Source: an uncultured Isosphaeraceae bacterium
Lineage (GTDB): Bacteria; Planctomycetota; Planctomycetia; Isosphaerales; Isosphaeraceae
DNA length: 64,000 bases
Assembly: GCA_945957605.1 (NCBI GenBank)
Contig: CAMFLR010000004.1
Location: forward strand, 62,001 to 126,000
Reading direction: 5' to 3'
Below, one piece after another: positions 28,320 to 37,015 of the stretch (positions within the stretch are counted from its first letter, which is position 1; each line of letters starts with the position of its first letter). The position numbers and the translations under genes are program-made. The notes under the pieces were generated by a model that did no database searches, was not told where the DNA came from, and saw only the letters and a program-made list of their open reading frames with translations.

Positions 28320-28955
28320 TTACTCCTCCAGCCATTCGGGACCGACGCTGGCCATGATCTCCTTGAGCCGTCGGAGAGCGCGGATGTATCGCATGGCCGC
28401 GGCCTTTTCCTGGATTCCCAGCACCTGTGCAGTCTCGGACGGCGAAAGCTGCTCGAAATGGCGCAGCGCGAGGACTTCGCGATCGAGCGAGCCCATTGCA
28501 TCCAGGGCTTCCAGAAGCCGCGCTTCGAGCTCTCGGCGGATTGCCGCTTCGCTGGCTCGTGTAAGATCGTCGAGAAGTCCAGCGACCATCGCCGATGTGG
28601 TCGACTCCGGGGCAGCGCCGTGAATCGGCACTTCGCGACGAGCGTCGCGCATTTGCGTTCCCAGGTGATGCCTGTGAATCTCGAGCAGCCGATTTCCGGC
28701 GATTCCGCGGAGCCAGAGATAAAACGGAACGTCAGGCGCACGCTGGAACGAATCGAGACCTTTCCACGCTTCGAGATAAACATCCTGAAGGACGTCTGAA
28801 GGATCGACACGTCCCTGCAGCCGCGGATCGAGCCGAAATGATACCATGCGTCTCAAACGTGGGCGGCTCTCTTCAACGAGCGATTCCCAGCTATCGACGT
28901 CGCCCTCGGCGGCGAGCCGGATCGTCTGGTCATTTGAAAGCGGGCCTTCGCTCAT
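28320..28955 (-). CDS. ECF-type RNA polymerase sigma factor
   Basis: A 211-residue ECF sigma factor of the planctomycete type. The sigma-2 region (about 30-95) has MVSFRLDPRLQGRVDPSDVLQDVYLEAW and FYLWLRGIAGNRLLEIHR; the sigma-4 region (about 150-205) has LDREVLALRHFEQLSPSETA and a helix-turn-helix to VLGIQEKAAAMRYIRALRRL. The start at 28955 (MSEGPLS) fits the usual family length, although the ribosome site is weak; a GTG-led extension to 29063 has no family similarity. No anti-sigma factor follows; the WD40 kinase begins 3 bp downstream and probably takes that role. Confidence 0.9.
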   Translation of the reverse strand: MSEGPLSNDQTIRLAAEGDVDSWESLVEESRPRLRRMVSFRLDPRLQGRVDPSDVLQDVYLEAWKGLDSFQRAPDVPFYLWLRGIAGNRLLEIHRHHLGTQMRDARREVPIHGAAPESTTSAMVAGLLDDLTRASEAAIRRELEARLLEALDAMGSLDREVLALRHFEQLSPSETAQVLGIQEKAAAMRYIRALRRLKEIMASVGPEWLEE

Positions 28956-29160
28956 GAGAGATTCGACACCCGTTATACACACGCGAATTATTTCCGAAGC
29001 AGCGCCTCGGATTTGCCTTACCCGATGAAAATCGTACCGCCTGACGCCTCCGCGATGAAGCACTTATGCCGGATCATACCGATATACCAGCGCCCGGCGG
29101 CTTGCCTTCGACGTCAAAAGCAACTGAGACTTGCGTCTATGGGAGACCGCGAACTCGTGC

Positions 29161-30564
29161 TCAATTCTGCAAGCGTTTTGCTGTGAACGTGAAGCTTCGT
29201 TCATCACCAACTTTGAGCCCCTTGCCGGCGTCCCAGATGAGTGTTTCGCCGGGGATGACGACCTTGGCGAAGTCGGACTTCTCGAGTTTTACGTCCGTCA
29301 CGTTGTAGGGGAGCAAGTAGCTGAAAAGCCGCCAGCCGTTGTATTTTTCGGCGGTTCGCTTGTTGCCTTCGCCAACGAAGTTCACTTTTACTTTGTAAGT
29401 CATCCGAACGTCTTGCGAACCGGGGATTTGCTGGATGTCGAGCGTTTCGGTCAGGGCAGGGTCGCGGGATTTTTCGACGCGCCCTTCAAGAGCAGGATCG
29501 CCGTAGAGGACGAAGATTCCGTCGGTGAATTCCGTTCCTTCCTTGTCGCGGCCGGTAACCAACTTTTCCTCGAGCAGAAAGTGTGACCATTGGCGAAGCA
29601 GGAAGAGCGACTCGGAGAAAGTCCAACGGCCTTCCTGTTTCAAGAACCAGTCGGCCATGTTCCAGTTCAGTTCATACCAGGTCGATTGAACCGCGCCGAT
29701 GTACTGTTTCGTGCCATTTTTCATCCACGCAAGAGCATACGAGTCCTTGAAGCTGTTTCGACGCGTGTTCACAACACCGGTCAAGCAATTGCCGACGGCC
29801 CAGTAGATCTTGGGACGTGACGCAGTCAGCGGCATGCTCACGCCAGGCGCGGTCATCGTGAGCTGGCCGTCCTTGGCAGTGAGAAAGCCGCGTCCGCTGG
29901 GGTACATCAACATCCAGTTATGATGGCCGCCATGCCCGGAACCGATGATCAGATCGAACTTGTCGTCTGAGAGCAACTTGTGGACATATCGCGAATCTTC
30001 GGCATCGCTTTTCGGGCCGCCGGATGTGAGTGAAAAATCCTTATCGCGATTTTTCTCTCCTAGTTCGCCCCTGTCGCGCGTCCATTCGGTCACGTATTCT
30101 CCCTCGGGCACCCAGTTGAGCCAGTTGCCGAGTGTTTTTGTGAAGGCCCGTTTGATGACCACGGGCTCCGACTTCACCAGTTCGAGTGCATGGTTGTCAT
30201 CAAAGCCTGTCAGAATTCCCCAGATCGCATCAACGTAGGGATCGTCATCGAGCGAGCAGCAAAACTTGTTTGCCACGATTGCGAAGTCGGGGAAGTTCTC
30301 AGTCGGCGGGCAGACGAAGCAAACGTAGCGCGGATGGTACGTGCCGACGCTTTGACGAACTTCGTCGGGAGACGTTTCGTAGGCGAACGTTTTGCCTTTG
30401 TATTTCGATTGCAGGAACTGCGCGACCTTGCCCCACGGACCGGCCGCAACGTCGCGTTTGATGACAATCGCGTAGCGGGCAGGGGAGTCGGCGGCGATGG
30501 CTCGCTCGCCAATCGACAAGACCAACGCCAACACGATTAGCAGCAAGGCGGACGTCCGCGTCAT
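29161..30564 (-). CDS. Predicted secreted C25-like (caspase-fold) cysteine peptidase
   Basis: A 467-residue exported protein; the start at 30564 has GAGGA six bases upstream. Signal peptide about 1-24 (LLLIVLALVLSIGERAIAAD). The centre has a Rossmann-like beta-alpha order with two clan-CD signatures: a beta-strand ending in His (LIIGSGHGGHHNW, His211) and a later strand ending in Cys (YWAVGNCLTGVVN, Cys260). These match the His and Cys dyad positions of gingipain-type C25 peptidases. An N-terminal Asp/Tyr-rich region (about 25-200) includes HPRYVCFVCPPTENFPD. A C-terminal beta domain (about 370-467) resembles the Ig-like tail of such enzymes. It lies between a LEER giant and an ECF sigma gene, all on one strand. 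Family assignment rests on motif spacing and fold order only; substrate unknown. Confidence 0.7.
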   Translation of the reverse strand: MTRTSALLLIVLALVLSIGERAIAADSPARYAIVIKRDVAAGPWGKVAQFLQSKYKGKTFAYETSPDEVRQSVGTYHPRYVCFVCPPTENFPDFAIVANKFCCSLDDDPYVDAIWGILTGFDDNHALELVKSEPVVIKRAFTKTLGNWLNWVPEGEYVTEWTRDRGELGEKNRDKDFSLTSGGPKSDAEDSRYVHKLLSDDKFDLIIGSGHGGHHNWMLMYPSGRGFLTAKDGQLTMTAPGVSMPLTASRPKIYWAVGNCLTGVVNTRRNSFKDSYALAWMKNGTKQYIGAVQSTWYELNWNMADWFLKQEGRWTFSESLFLLRQWSHFLLEEKLVTGRDKEGTEFTDGIFVLYGDPALEGRVEKSRDPALTETLDIQQIPGSQDVRMTYKVKVNFVGEGNKRTAEKYNGWRLFSYLLPYNVTDVKLEKSDFAKVVIPGETLIWDAGKGLKVGDERSFTFTAKRLQN

Positions 30565-30648
30565 GGCAATTCCTCGACTGAAACGAGCGGTGACGACCAC
30601 AGGATCGTAACAGCTCGCTCAGACGGGATCACGCGAAAATGATCGCGA

Positions 30649-30676
30649 AGGTCGCTGGCATGAAAACCAGCGACCT
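30649..30676 (-). terminator. Hairpin after the 1907-residue LEER gene
   Basis: Perfect 10-bp stem AGGTCGCTGG / CCAGCGACCT with an 8-nt loop, 20 bp downstream of the minus-strand stop at 30696. A CATTTTCGC stretch follows, and the peptidase gene begins 85 bp further on. It may attenuate rather than stop read-through. Confidence 0.55.
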
Positions 30677-30695
30677 GGCGAAGCATTTTGCAATA

Positions 30696-33600
30696 TCAAC
30701 TCAAGGTCATGCCCAGAAGGATGACGTTGTTGTTGTTTGGCAGCGTGACGGACTTCACAACCTTCGTCTTGTTCAGCGCGAACTGGTAACCATAAAGATA
30801 ATAGGGTCCGGTCTGAGCTGAGCCATTCGTGTTGTCGCGATAATTCGTCTTAACGGCGACACTTTCGCCGGAATTGCTGTTAGACACTCCCCAGTCGCTC
30901 AGCGTCTGGGTGAATGTCTGCGAAGTTCCATCGGTGTAGTTCACGACGAAATTCTGGTTCACCTGCTCCCCGTTGACCGCGTTCCCCACGAACGACAGGT
31001 TACTGAACGATCCGGCGGGCAGGTTGATCGTTTGGCCGCTCGCGGCGACCGCGTTGTTCGCTCCCAGCGATCCGGGATAGAAGAGCAGCCCGGCCCAGGA
31101 AATTGGCGAGCCCAAGCTCGATGCCGAGAACGCACTTCCCGCCCGGTCGATTCCCGGATTGTTCGTGAACGAAGATAAATCCGCGATGATGCCGAGACGG
31201 TTGAAACTCGCTTGCAAGTTGACCGAAGTTCCCACGAGCGGCGGAGCGCTCGTTTGCGGCGTGTAGGTGATCGTGTAATTGAATGGGTTTGGGAATTCCG
31301 TCGATCCGCCGGAAAGCGTGCCGTTGAACACGCCATTTCCAGAGGTCGGCTCGAAATAGGGGACGAGGTTTCCGGGCGAGTAACCTTGTTGACCGAATCC
31401 CCAGTTAAAGAAGGCATCGGCCCAGGTCGCGGGTGCCGATGCACCAGTCGTCGGATTGACCGCGGGCTTCGCTGCGTAATACCAGCCACCGTTGAGGCCG
31501 ACATAGGGTTGCTGAGGATCAATTGGCGACAGATTGACGCCGTTGATTGCATTTGGCGTCGAGACGCCAGGCGTCGCCGGTGCACCAAAGAGCTGGCTGA
31601 GCGTGCTCAGCGCGATCGGATTCTTATTCGCGTCGACCAGGTTCCAGCCCGAGATCATCGAGCCCGACTGGGAATAGTTATACCCATAGGTCGATTCCTG
31701 AAGCATAACGGGCGTCAGCGACAGGAAATATCCCGGCGAATTGATGTTCAGTGCGCCGGAGTCGGGAGCGTAGGGAAGACTTACGTCGCCCAAGTAGGGC
31801 GGGAAGTAATTTGTGGCAGGAGTGATCAGATTCGTTTGATCGTAGGGGCCGACGTTGACCGCGTGGCTTCCTTGAAGTGCCTGCAACTGGCCGAGTTGCG
31901 TGACGAGCGGTCCTTCGGTGTTCATCTGAGGCAGGAACGTGGCGAAGTTGCCCACGGTGTTGCCGGAGAAGATCGTCAGGTCGTCGGTGGTGTCGTTCGC
32001 AACGACGTAATCATTGAAGCCGTCGCCGTTGAAATCACCGGCAGCGAGGCCCGCGAAGATGCTCGTGCCGTTGGACTGGAAATGCACGGGTGCGTTATAC
32101 GTTCCCGGACCGTTGCTGAACAGCACACCAATTCCGCTGTAAGTGTTCGATGAGTGTTTCGTGTCGATCGTCTGATCGTACGCGAAGACCAGCGACGGGT
32201 AGGGGCTGTTATTCACCGGCACGGCGATCAATGCGCTTGGCTGATAGTTGAAATCGCCCGTCGAAACCGTCGTCGGACTCTTAAACGTCCCGTTCCCGTT
32301 GCCGAGCAGAATGCTGATCTCGCTCGACGAATCGGTGTTGTCTGCAACGGCCAAGTCGAGGTTGCCGTCGCCGTTGAGGTCGGTCGCGACCAGACCTTGC
32401 GGCCCGTCGGGTCCGCCTAGGCTGATCTTCTGAGCGGCCTGGAACGTGCCGTCGCCATTGCCGAGCAAAAGGCTCAGGTCGTCGGTGGAGTAGTTGGAAA
32501 CCGCGATGTCCTGGTTGCCGTCTTTGTTGAAGTCACCAATGGCGATTCCCTCTGCGCCATCACCACCCTTCAAGCTTACGGTCTTGGCATCCTGGAAAGT
32601 GCCGTCGCCGTTGCCGAGCAGAACGCTCAGCTCGTCGCTGGAATAATCAGTGACGGCGAGGTCGAGAATGTGGTCGTTGTTGAAGTCGCCGATGGCGATT
32701 CCCTTCGGACCGTCCGGGCCTTTCAGGCTAACCTTTTGGGCCTTTGCGAATGTGCCGTCGCCATTGCCAAGCAAAATGCTCAAATCGTCGGTGGAGTAGT
32801 CGGCAACTGCGAGGTCGAGACGACCGTCGCCGTTGAAATCGCCAGTTACGATTCCTTCAGGACCATCACCGCCGTTCAAGCTAACTGTCTTGGCGGTTTG
32901 GAACGTGCCGTCACCGTTGCCAAGCAGGACGCTCAACTCATCGGTCGAATAGTCGGAGACGACCATATCGAGCTTATGGTCGTTGTTGAAATCGCCGACA
33001 GCAATGCCCTGCGGTCCATCTGGGCCGTTCAGACTGATATTGTTGCCAGTAAGGTTGGTTGTTTGCCCGTTGCCGGTTGGAAACGTCGTGGGATCGGTCG
33101 GAACCCAATGGAAGACAGCCGGGACCATCGTGTGCCATGAAGCGCGGCTCAGGATATTGGTTGCAGCGTCGCTAGGAGACAGCTCGCTCTTGCTCAGCAC
33201 AGCGCCGTCCATGTCCTGAAGTGCTTTCACCAGACCGTAGTTGCTCAGGACGGCCTGAATGAAGGTTGTGCTCGTCAAGGCGGCGTAGAAATTCTTCCAC
33301 TGATTCGTCACTGCGGCTGTGATGTTCGTGGAGAGGTCATCAAGGTGCGTCGCGTTTACGATGCTCGTCGTGACTGTGCCCAAGGGGACAGTCAGAGACA
33401 CGCTCGACGGCACTCCTGCTTCACCGATGAACGAGCCGGCGATCGAAGCGCCAGCGCCACCAAGAATCGCACCAAGAATTGGGGCACCGACCGCGGGCAG
33501 TCCGAACACAGCGCCAAGCGCTCCGCCCAAGGCCCAAACTGCGGCCTCGCCAATGACCTGGCCTGCGGACGGCGCGGCATTTGTGGGGAAGCTGACGGTT

Positions 33601-36419
33601 ACATTCTGAACTTGCTCCGCCTGCCCGTTCGCGATCGTCGCGGCGATGTTTGCCGGTACGCCGGCCGTTGAACTTACCGTTGCGAGGAAGTCGTTAACCC
33701 AACTTGCGAGCGTGGTCGGATTGGTCGGCGAGCCCGAGCCGGTGAGCACGGAATACGCCGTCTGCCGCATAATGTTTGCGTTGTAGAAGAATTCGTAAAC
33801 GGCATTTTGCGGGCTGCTCGCTGGCTGAACGGGGAACATGTTGTTCCCGTTGGGAGGCGTCGGCGGGCTGACGTGATACGCCTTCACGTAGGCATCGTCG
33901 AGGTCGCTCTGCACCGACCCGGCGCCTGTGGGCAACGTGACCGCGCTGTTGATCAGATTTGCGAATCCACCGCTTAAAGTACTGCTGTTCGAGACGAGGG
34001 TCGAATAGGCAGCGCTGAGTTGAGAAGCCCAGTTTGCACTGGTAGTAGCGAGCGGAGTGGGGAAATAGTTCTGGTCGGTCCAGAGCGGGAAATAACTTGC
34101 TGCCGCGGAATCACCCGATGAGTTGCCGGCGGTGTTATTGACGCCAGGAATGCTTGGGTCAGAATATGCCCACTGATAGACGACGTTATCGGGACCGGTG
34201 TGATTGTAACTCGTCAGCAACTCGGCCAAGCTGTTCAGAGAGCCGGGCGCAAGCGAGAAACTCACAGCGACGCCGCCGCCATTGGGAGGCATCCAGGTCA
34301 GTGTGATCTTGTAAGTGCCTGTGCGAGTCGCGCGGACAAAGGTGCTCTCCCCGCCTTTGATCGTCACCGAACTTGTGGTGCCGAGGTCGGTGACGACATC
34401 GACTTGGAGTTGGCCTAGAGACTCATCGGGCACCTGGATTTCAAGCTGATCGCCTGCATCGAGACCGACCTTGCGGACAACCGGAGCCCCCTCATTCACC
34501 GTAACTTGAGGCGATGCGAGAGGGGTCATGATATCGAGCCCCCACGTTCGCCCGCCTGCCAGCCGTTCAACGTCGGTGAACGGGTCGGTGGGGATGGTCG
34601 TGGGAACTTGCACCACGGTTGTCCCAGCAACCGGTGCGACCGCGCCGCCTCCTCCAGGGACCTGATTTGCCCATGAGGTGTTCGAGGCTGCGTCGAAGTT
34701 GAAATACTGCAGGAGATCCGTCTTGAGATCGTCGGCGGAAACAGGCGAGGTCATCGCTTGTTGGACCTGGCTCTGCGTTAGCGCAGTGGTCCAGCTTGCG
34801 ACCTCATCAATTGTGCCGATGAATCCCTGGGGATAGTTGATTTGAGGGTAGGGAGTGGACTGCTTCTCGGGGAACGTCGTCCCGCCGAGAGTGAAGGCCG
34901 TCGGCGCGTTGGCTGATCCACCATTGGCAATTGTGGGCGTGAACGAATACGAACCGCTCGAGAGGTTGATGACGCCTTCGAGCATACCGTCGAGGTAGAG
35001 GGATTCGCTGGTGCCCGTCACGACGAATGCGACGTGATGCCACGTGTTATCGACGACCGACATCTGGCTGACGATCGGATTCGCCGCGCCAACCTGGGCG
35101 TATCCGCTCTTGCTTTCGCCGCCTTGCAGTCCATTGGCAGCCTGCCAGCTAAGGACGGTCATGTTGTTCTGCACGGGGAGTTGCGTTGTGTCGAACAACC
35201 CCGCGACGAGATTTCCTGACGAGTTGATGTAGATCAACGGGGCTTGCATCGCAGTGCCATTGACTGCGACGTTTTCCGAAAGCAGGGCACCCGGCGATTT
35301 CGCCTGGAACCAGGTTTGGAAAGTCACACCCGATGTCAACGAACTCACGAGCGAATAAGGCAGAGTGAGCTGAGGCTGAACCGCTGTGCCGGTCATGATC
35401 GCGTTGTAAGGGACTTGCGGCAGAACGACGCCGTTGCCCCAGGGCGAAGCAGAAGGAATGCCCGTGCCCGACACGGCGAGAGGCTCGTTATAGGCGGCGG
35501 GATCGGTGACTGGATCGGGAACGAGTGCCTGCCGGTTAGTTAGGTAATATTGATCGACCGGATCGCCAACATTCACGCTCGCCGAAACACCGAGCGCGGA
35601 GCGCCGCTCGACATCTTGGCGCGACTCGGTACTCGAAAGGAAGCGAGCGAGCACGAGGCGGAAGCCCTGAGGACCGGCGATTTCGCGATTTGCGACCTTC
35701 AAGGTTTGGTCTGAGAACTGGCCCTGTGTCAAAGCGATGCCGGAAAGGCGCTCAGTCCAGGTACGCTGGAACTGAGGCGTTTTCACCAGGGCATTCAGCA
35801 AAGCCAGCCGCTGTGCAACGGTGTCGACAGGGCGATTTTGGAGCGAGGCTGGCAAGCTCGCCGCGCTGAGAAGGTCGCGTGCAATCAGCTTGCGGTACGC
35901 CAGCGGATTGCGATTGGCCCGTGCAAAATATTCCTGGCTCGCAGCAATCTGGATCAAGGCCGGCGCGAGATCACCACGCTTGATGAAACCCGAGGGATGA
36001 ACGTAAGGAGCGCTGGGATTCTCGGTGCGGTTCAGCAAGAACTGGTAGGCAAGTTGCGAAGTCGCGACGCGTCCTTCGGGAGTTTGCAGCAATTTGAAGA
36101 TCGCCGTGCGCGGCGAAAGACCGTTGGCGATTTGCGTGGCCGTTCGCGTGACAATTTGCTGCGGCAGAGTCGTGTGCAGCACGAGCTTTGCCAGATCGTT
36201 CAACCATCGAACGTTATCTGCAACCGTCCCCGCTTGAGTTCCTGACACGACCGCCGGTGCCAGCGACTGCACGGAACTCAGAGGCGAGGCTGTGAGCGCG
36301 ATCCGCTCCTCGAGGGCTTCAAATTGCAAGCGAGACGCTCTGCGTCTCGATGCGCGGCCCTGGAAAAGTCGACCTTCCTCGTGATTTCGCTGCTCGCGGC
36401 TCCGCGCATTCGCTGCCAT
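30696..36419 (-). CDS. Giant LEER protein: DUF4214-like, LamG-like, VCBS repeats
   Basis: A 1907-residue exported protein; the ATG at 36419 has GAGGA upstream. Basic N-terminus with LEER at 36-39 (FEALEERIALTASP). Order: helical DUF4214-like repeats (about 60-290; VHPSGFIKRGDLAPALIQIA, SQEYFARANRNPLAY), a LamG/concanavalin-like sandwich (346-546; YLDGMLEGVINLSSGSYSF, GTIDEVASWTTALTQSQVQQ), a beta domain with pre-peptidase-like features (about 600-690) and a long central region with a Gly/Ala-rich membrane-like segment (about 950-985). Five or so VCBS/FG-GAP repeats follow (1125-1386) with Ca-binding loops such as GDFNNDHKLD. The C-terminal third is a planctomycete-specific region ending in beta strands. 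Probably a calcium-stabilised adhesin or matrix protein. A 17-bp palindrome sits 47 bp upstream. Confidence 0.82.
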   Translation of the reverse strand: MAANARSREQRNHEEGRLFQGRASRRRASRLQFEALEERIALTASPLSSVQSLAPAVVSGTQAGTVADNVRWLNDLAKLVLHTTLPQQIVTRTATQIANGLSPRTAIFKLLQTPEGRVATSQLAYQFLLNRTENPSAPYVHPSGFIKRGDLAPALIQIAASQEYFARANRNPLAYRKLIARDLLSAASLPASLQNRPVDTVAQRLALLNALVKTPQFQRTWTERLSGIALTQGQFSDQTLKVANREIAGPQGFRLVLARFLSSTESRQDVERRSALGVSASVNVGDPVDQYYLTNRQALVPDPVTDPAAYNEPLAVSGTGIPSASPWGNGVVLPQVPYNAIMTGTAVQPQLTLPYSLVSSLTSGVTFQTWFQAKSPGALLSENVAVNGTAMQAPLIYINSSGNLVAGLFDTTQLPVQNNMTVLSWQAANGLQGGESKSGYAQVGAANPIVSQMSVVDNTWHHVAFVVTGTSESLYLDGMLEGVINLSSGSYSFTPTIANGGSANAPTAFTLGGTTFPEKQSTPYPQINYPQGFIGTIDEVASWTTALTQSQVQQAMTSPVSADDLKTDLLQYFNFDAASNTSWANQVPGGGGAVAPVAGTTVVQVPTTIPTDPFTDVERLAGGRTWGLDIMTPLASPQVTVNEGAPVVRKVGLDAGDQLEIQVPDESLGQLQVDVVTDLGTTSSVTIKGGESTFVRATRTGTYKITLTWMPPNGGGVAVSFSLAPGSLNSLAELLTSYNHTGPDNVVYQWAYSDPSIPGVNNTAGNSSGDSAAASYFPLWTDQNYFPTPLATTSANWASQLSAAYSTLVSNSSTLSGGFANLINSAVTLPTGAGSVQSDLDDAYVKAYHVSPPTPPNGNNMFPVQPASSPQNAVYEFFYNANIMRQTAYSVLTGSGSPTNPTTLASWVNDFLATVSSTAGVPANIAATIANGQAEQVQNVTVSFPTNAAPSAGQVIGEAAVWALGGALGAVFGLPAVGAPILGAILGGAGASIAGSFIGEAGVPSSVSLTVPLGTVTTSIVNATHLDDLSTNITAAVTNQWKNFYAALTSTTFIQAVLSNYGLVKALQDMDGAVLSKSELSPSDAATNILSRASWHTMVPAVFHWVPTDPTTFPTGNGQTTNLTGNNISLNGPDGPQGIAVGDFNNDHKLDMVVSDYSTDELSVLLGNGDGTFQTAKTVSLNGGDGPEGIVTGDFNGDGRLDLAVADYSTDDLSILLGNGDGTFAKAQKVSLKGPDGPKGIAIGDFNNDHILDLAVTDYSSDELSVLLGNGDGTFQDAKTVSLKGGDGAEGIAIGDFNKDGNQDIAVSNYSTDDLSLLLGNGDGTFQAAQKISLGGPDGPQGLVATDLNGDGNLDLAVADNTDSSSEISILLGNGNGTFKSPTTVSTGDFNYQPSALIAVPVNNSPYPSLVFAYDQTIDTKHSSNTYSGIGVLFSNGPGTYNAPVHFQSNGTSIFAGLAAGDFNGDGFNDYVVANDTTDDLTIFSGNTVGNFATFLPQMNTEGPLVTQLGQLQALQGSHAVNVGPYDQTNLITPATNYFPPYLGDVSLPYAPDSGALNINSPGYFLSLTPVMLQESTYGYNYSQSGSMISGWNLVDANKNPIALSTLSQLFGAPATPGVSTPNAINGVNLSPIDPQQPYVGLNGGWYYAAKPAVNPTTGASAPATWADAFFNWGFGQQGYSPGNLVPYFEPTSGNGVFNGTLSGGSTEFPNPFNYTITYTPQTSAPPLVGTSVNLQASFNRLGIIADLSSFTNNPGIDRAGSAFSASSLGSPISWAGLLFYPGSLGANNAVAASGQTINLPAGSFSNLSFVGNAVNGEQVNQNFVVNYTDGTSQTFTQTLSDWGVSNSNSGESVAVKTNYRDNTNGSAQTGPYYLYGYQFALNKTKVVKSVTLPNNNNVILLGMTLS
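32260..33045 (-). repeat. VCBS/FG-GAP coding repeats with two-unit alternation
   Basis: Tandem units of about 156 nt encode GDFN(N/G)DxxLD and LLGNGDGTF blocks. Units 1 and 3 share GPDGP, NNDH and DELSVLL; units 2 and 4 share GGDG and DDLS(I/L)LL. The array therefore grew by copying a pair of repeats. Confidence 0.7.
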
Positions 36420-36465
36420 TTCTAATCCTCGTGATGCAATGACAAGTCGTCGCTGACTTTATGGT

Positions 36466-36482
36466 TTGCGCAGACTGCGCAA
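36466..36482. promoter_or_regulatory. Perfect 17-bp palindrome upstream of the LEER giant
   Basis: TTGCGCAG-A-CTGCGCAA: two perfect 8-bp arms around one base, 47 bp before the start codon at 36419. Length and position suit an operator for a dimeric regulator; an RNA hairpin in the leader is the alternative. Confidence 0.45.
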
Positions 36483-36735
36483 GTTTATTTTGCAGTCAGA
36501 CACGATAATCGATCCGGGCACACGATGACACAAGTTGCCGATCGCTTTCGTTCAGGTTCAAAAGAAATCTAACGCCCAATCGCAAACTGATGCCGCTAAA
36601 CAACGTGATTGACAATTGTTAAGCAACAACCGTTCACATCCGGTTACATGCGGTGAGGAAACGCAGACTCTCACCCTGACTCCCTTCGCATCGGTGAGTG
36701 ACCGCAATCCATTTGATCGGGCATTGCCGATGGCA

Positions 36736-36765
36736 TTGACATGTTGTTGCGACTGCGTTTATCAA
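36736..36765 (+). promoter_or_regulatory. Possible promoter of the kinase-AAA-TPR gene
   Basis: Perfect TTGACA at 36736-36741, then TATCAA after 18 nt (4/6 to the -10 consensus). It would give a leader of about 240 nt, which is long, so the call is weak. Confidence 0.3.
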
Positions 36766-37015
36766 GTTAAGCTGGAAGGATTGGTCATTATCGCATATGT
36801 GGCAAAGAGGAACGTCTCCGCTCGCATTTTCTCCCAGGCAAGTATTACGTCGCCGGAAACCGATTCTTCAAACCGCTGTTTGGTTTTGATTCGTTTCAGG
36901 AGCACAGGTCAATGAAATAGAAACACTGAGTTTGATCGTTTGAATCAGACTACGAATGTCCACCCGACATTCGCAGACTCGGTCGATCTTCCCCCCACGA
37001 TCAATGGAGTTTTCG

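Larger units (their letters stand above)
36420..37015. other. Divergent intergenic region, about 600 bp
   Basis: It separates the LEER giant (minus) from the kinase-AAA-TPR gene (plus). It is richer in A+T than its flanks. It holds the 17-bp palindrome (36466-36482), a candidate plus-strand promoter (36736-36765) and a 14-bp near-palindrome TTGACAATTGTTAA at 36609-36622. No gene supported. Confidence 0.5.

Noticed and set aside
36609-36637. TTGACA at 36609 as a -35 box
   Set aside because: No acceptable -10 at 16-18 nt; it is part of a near-palindrome instead.
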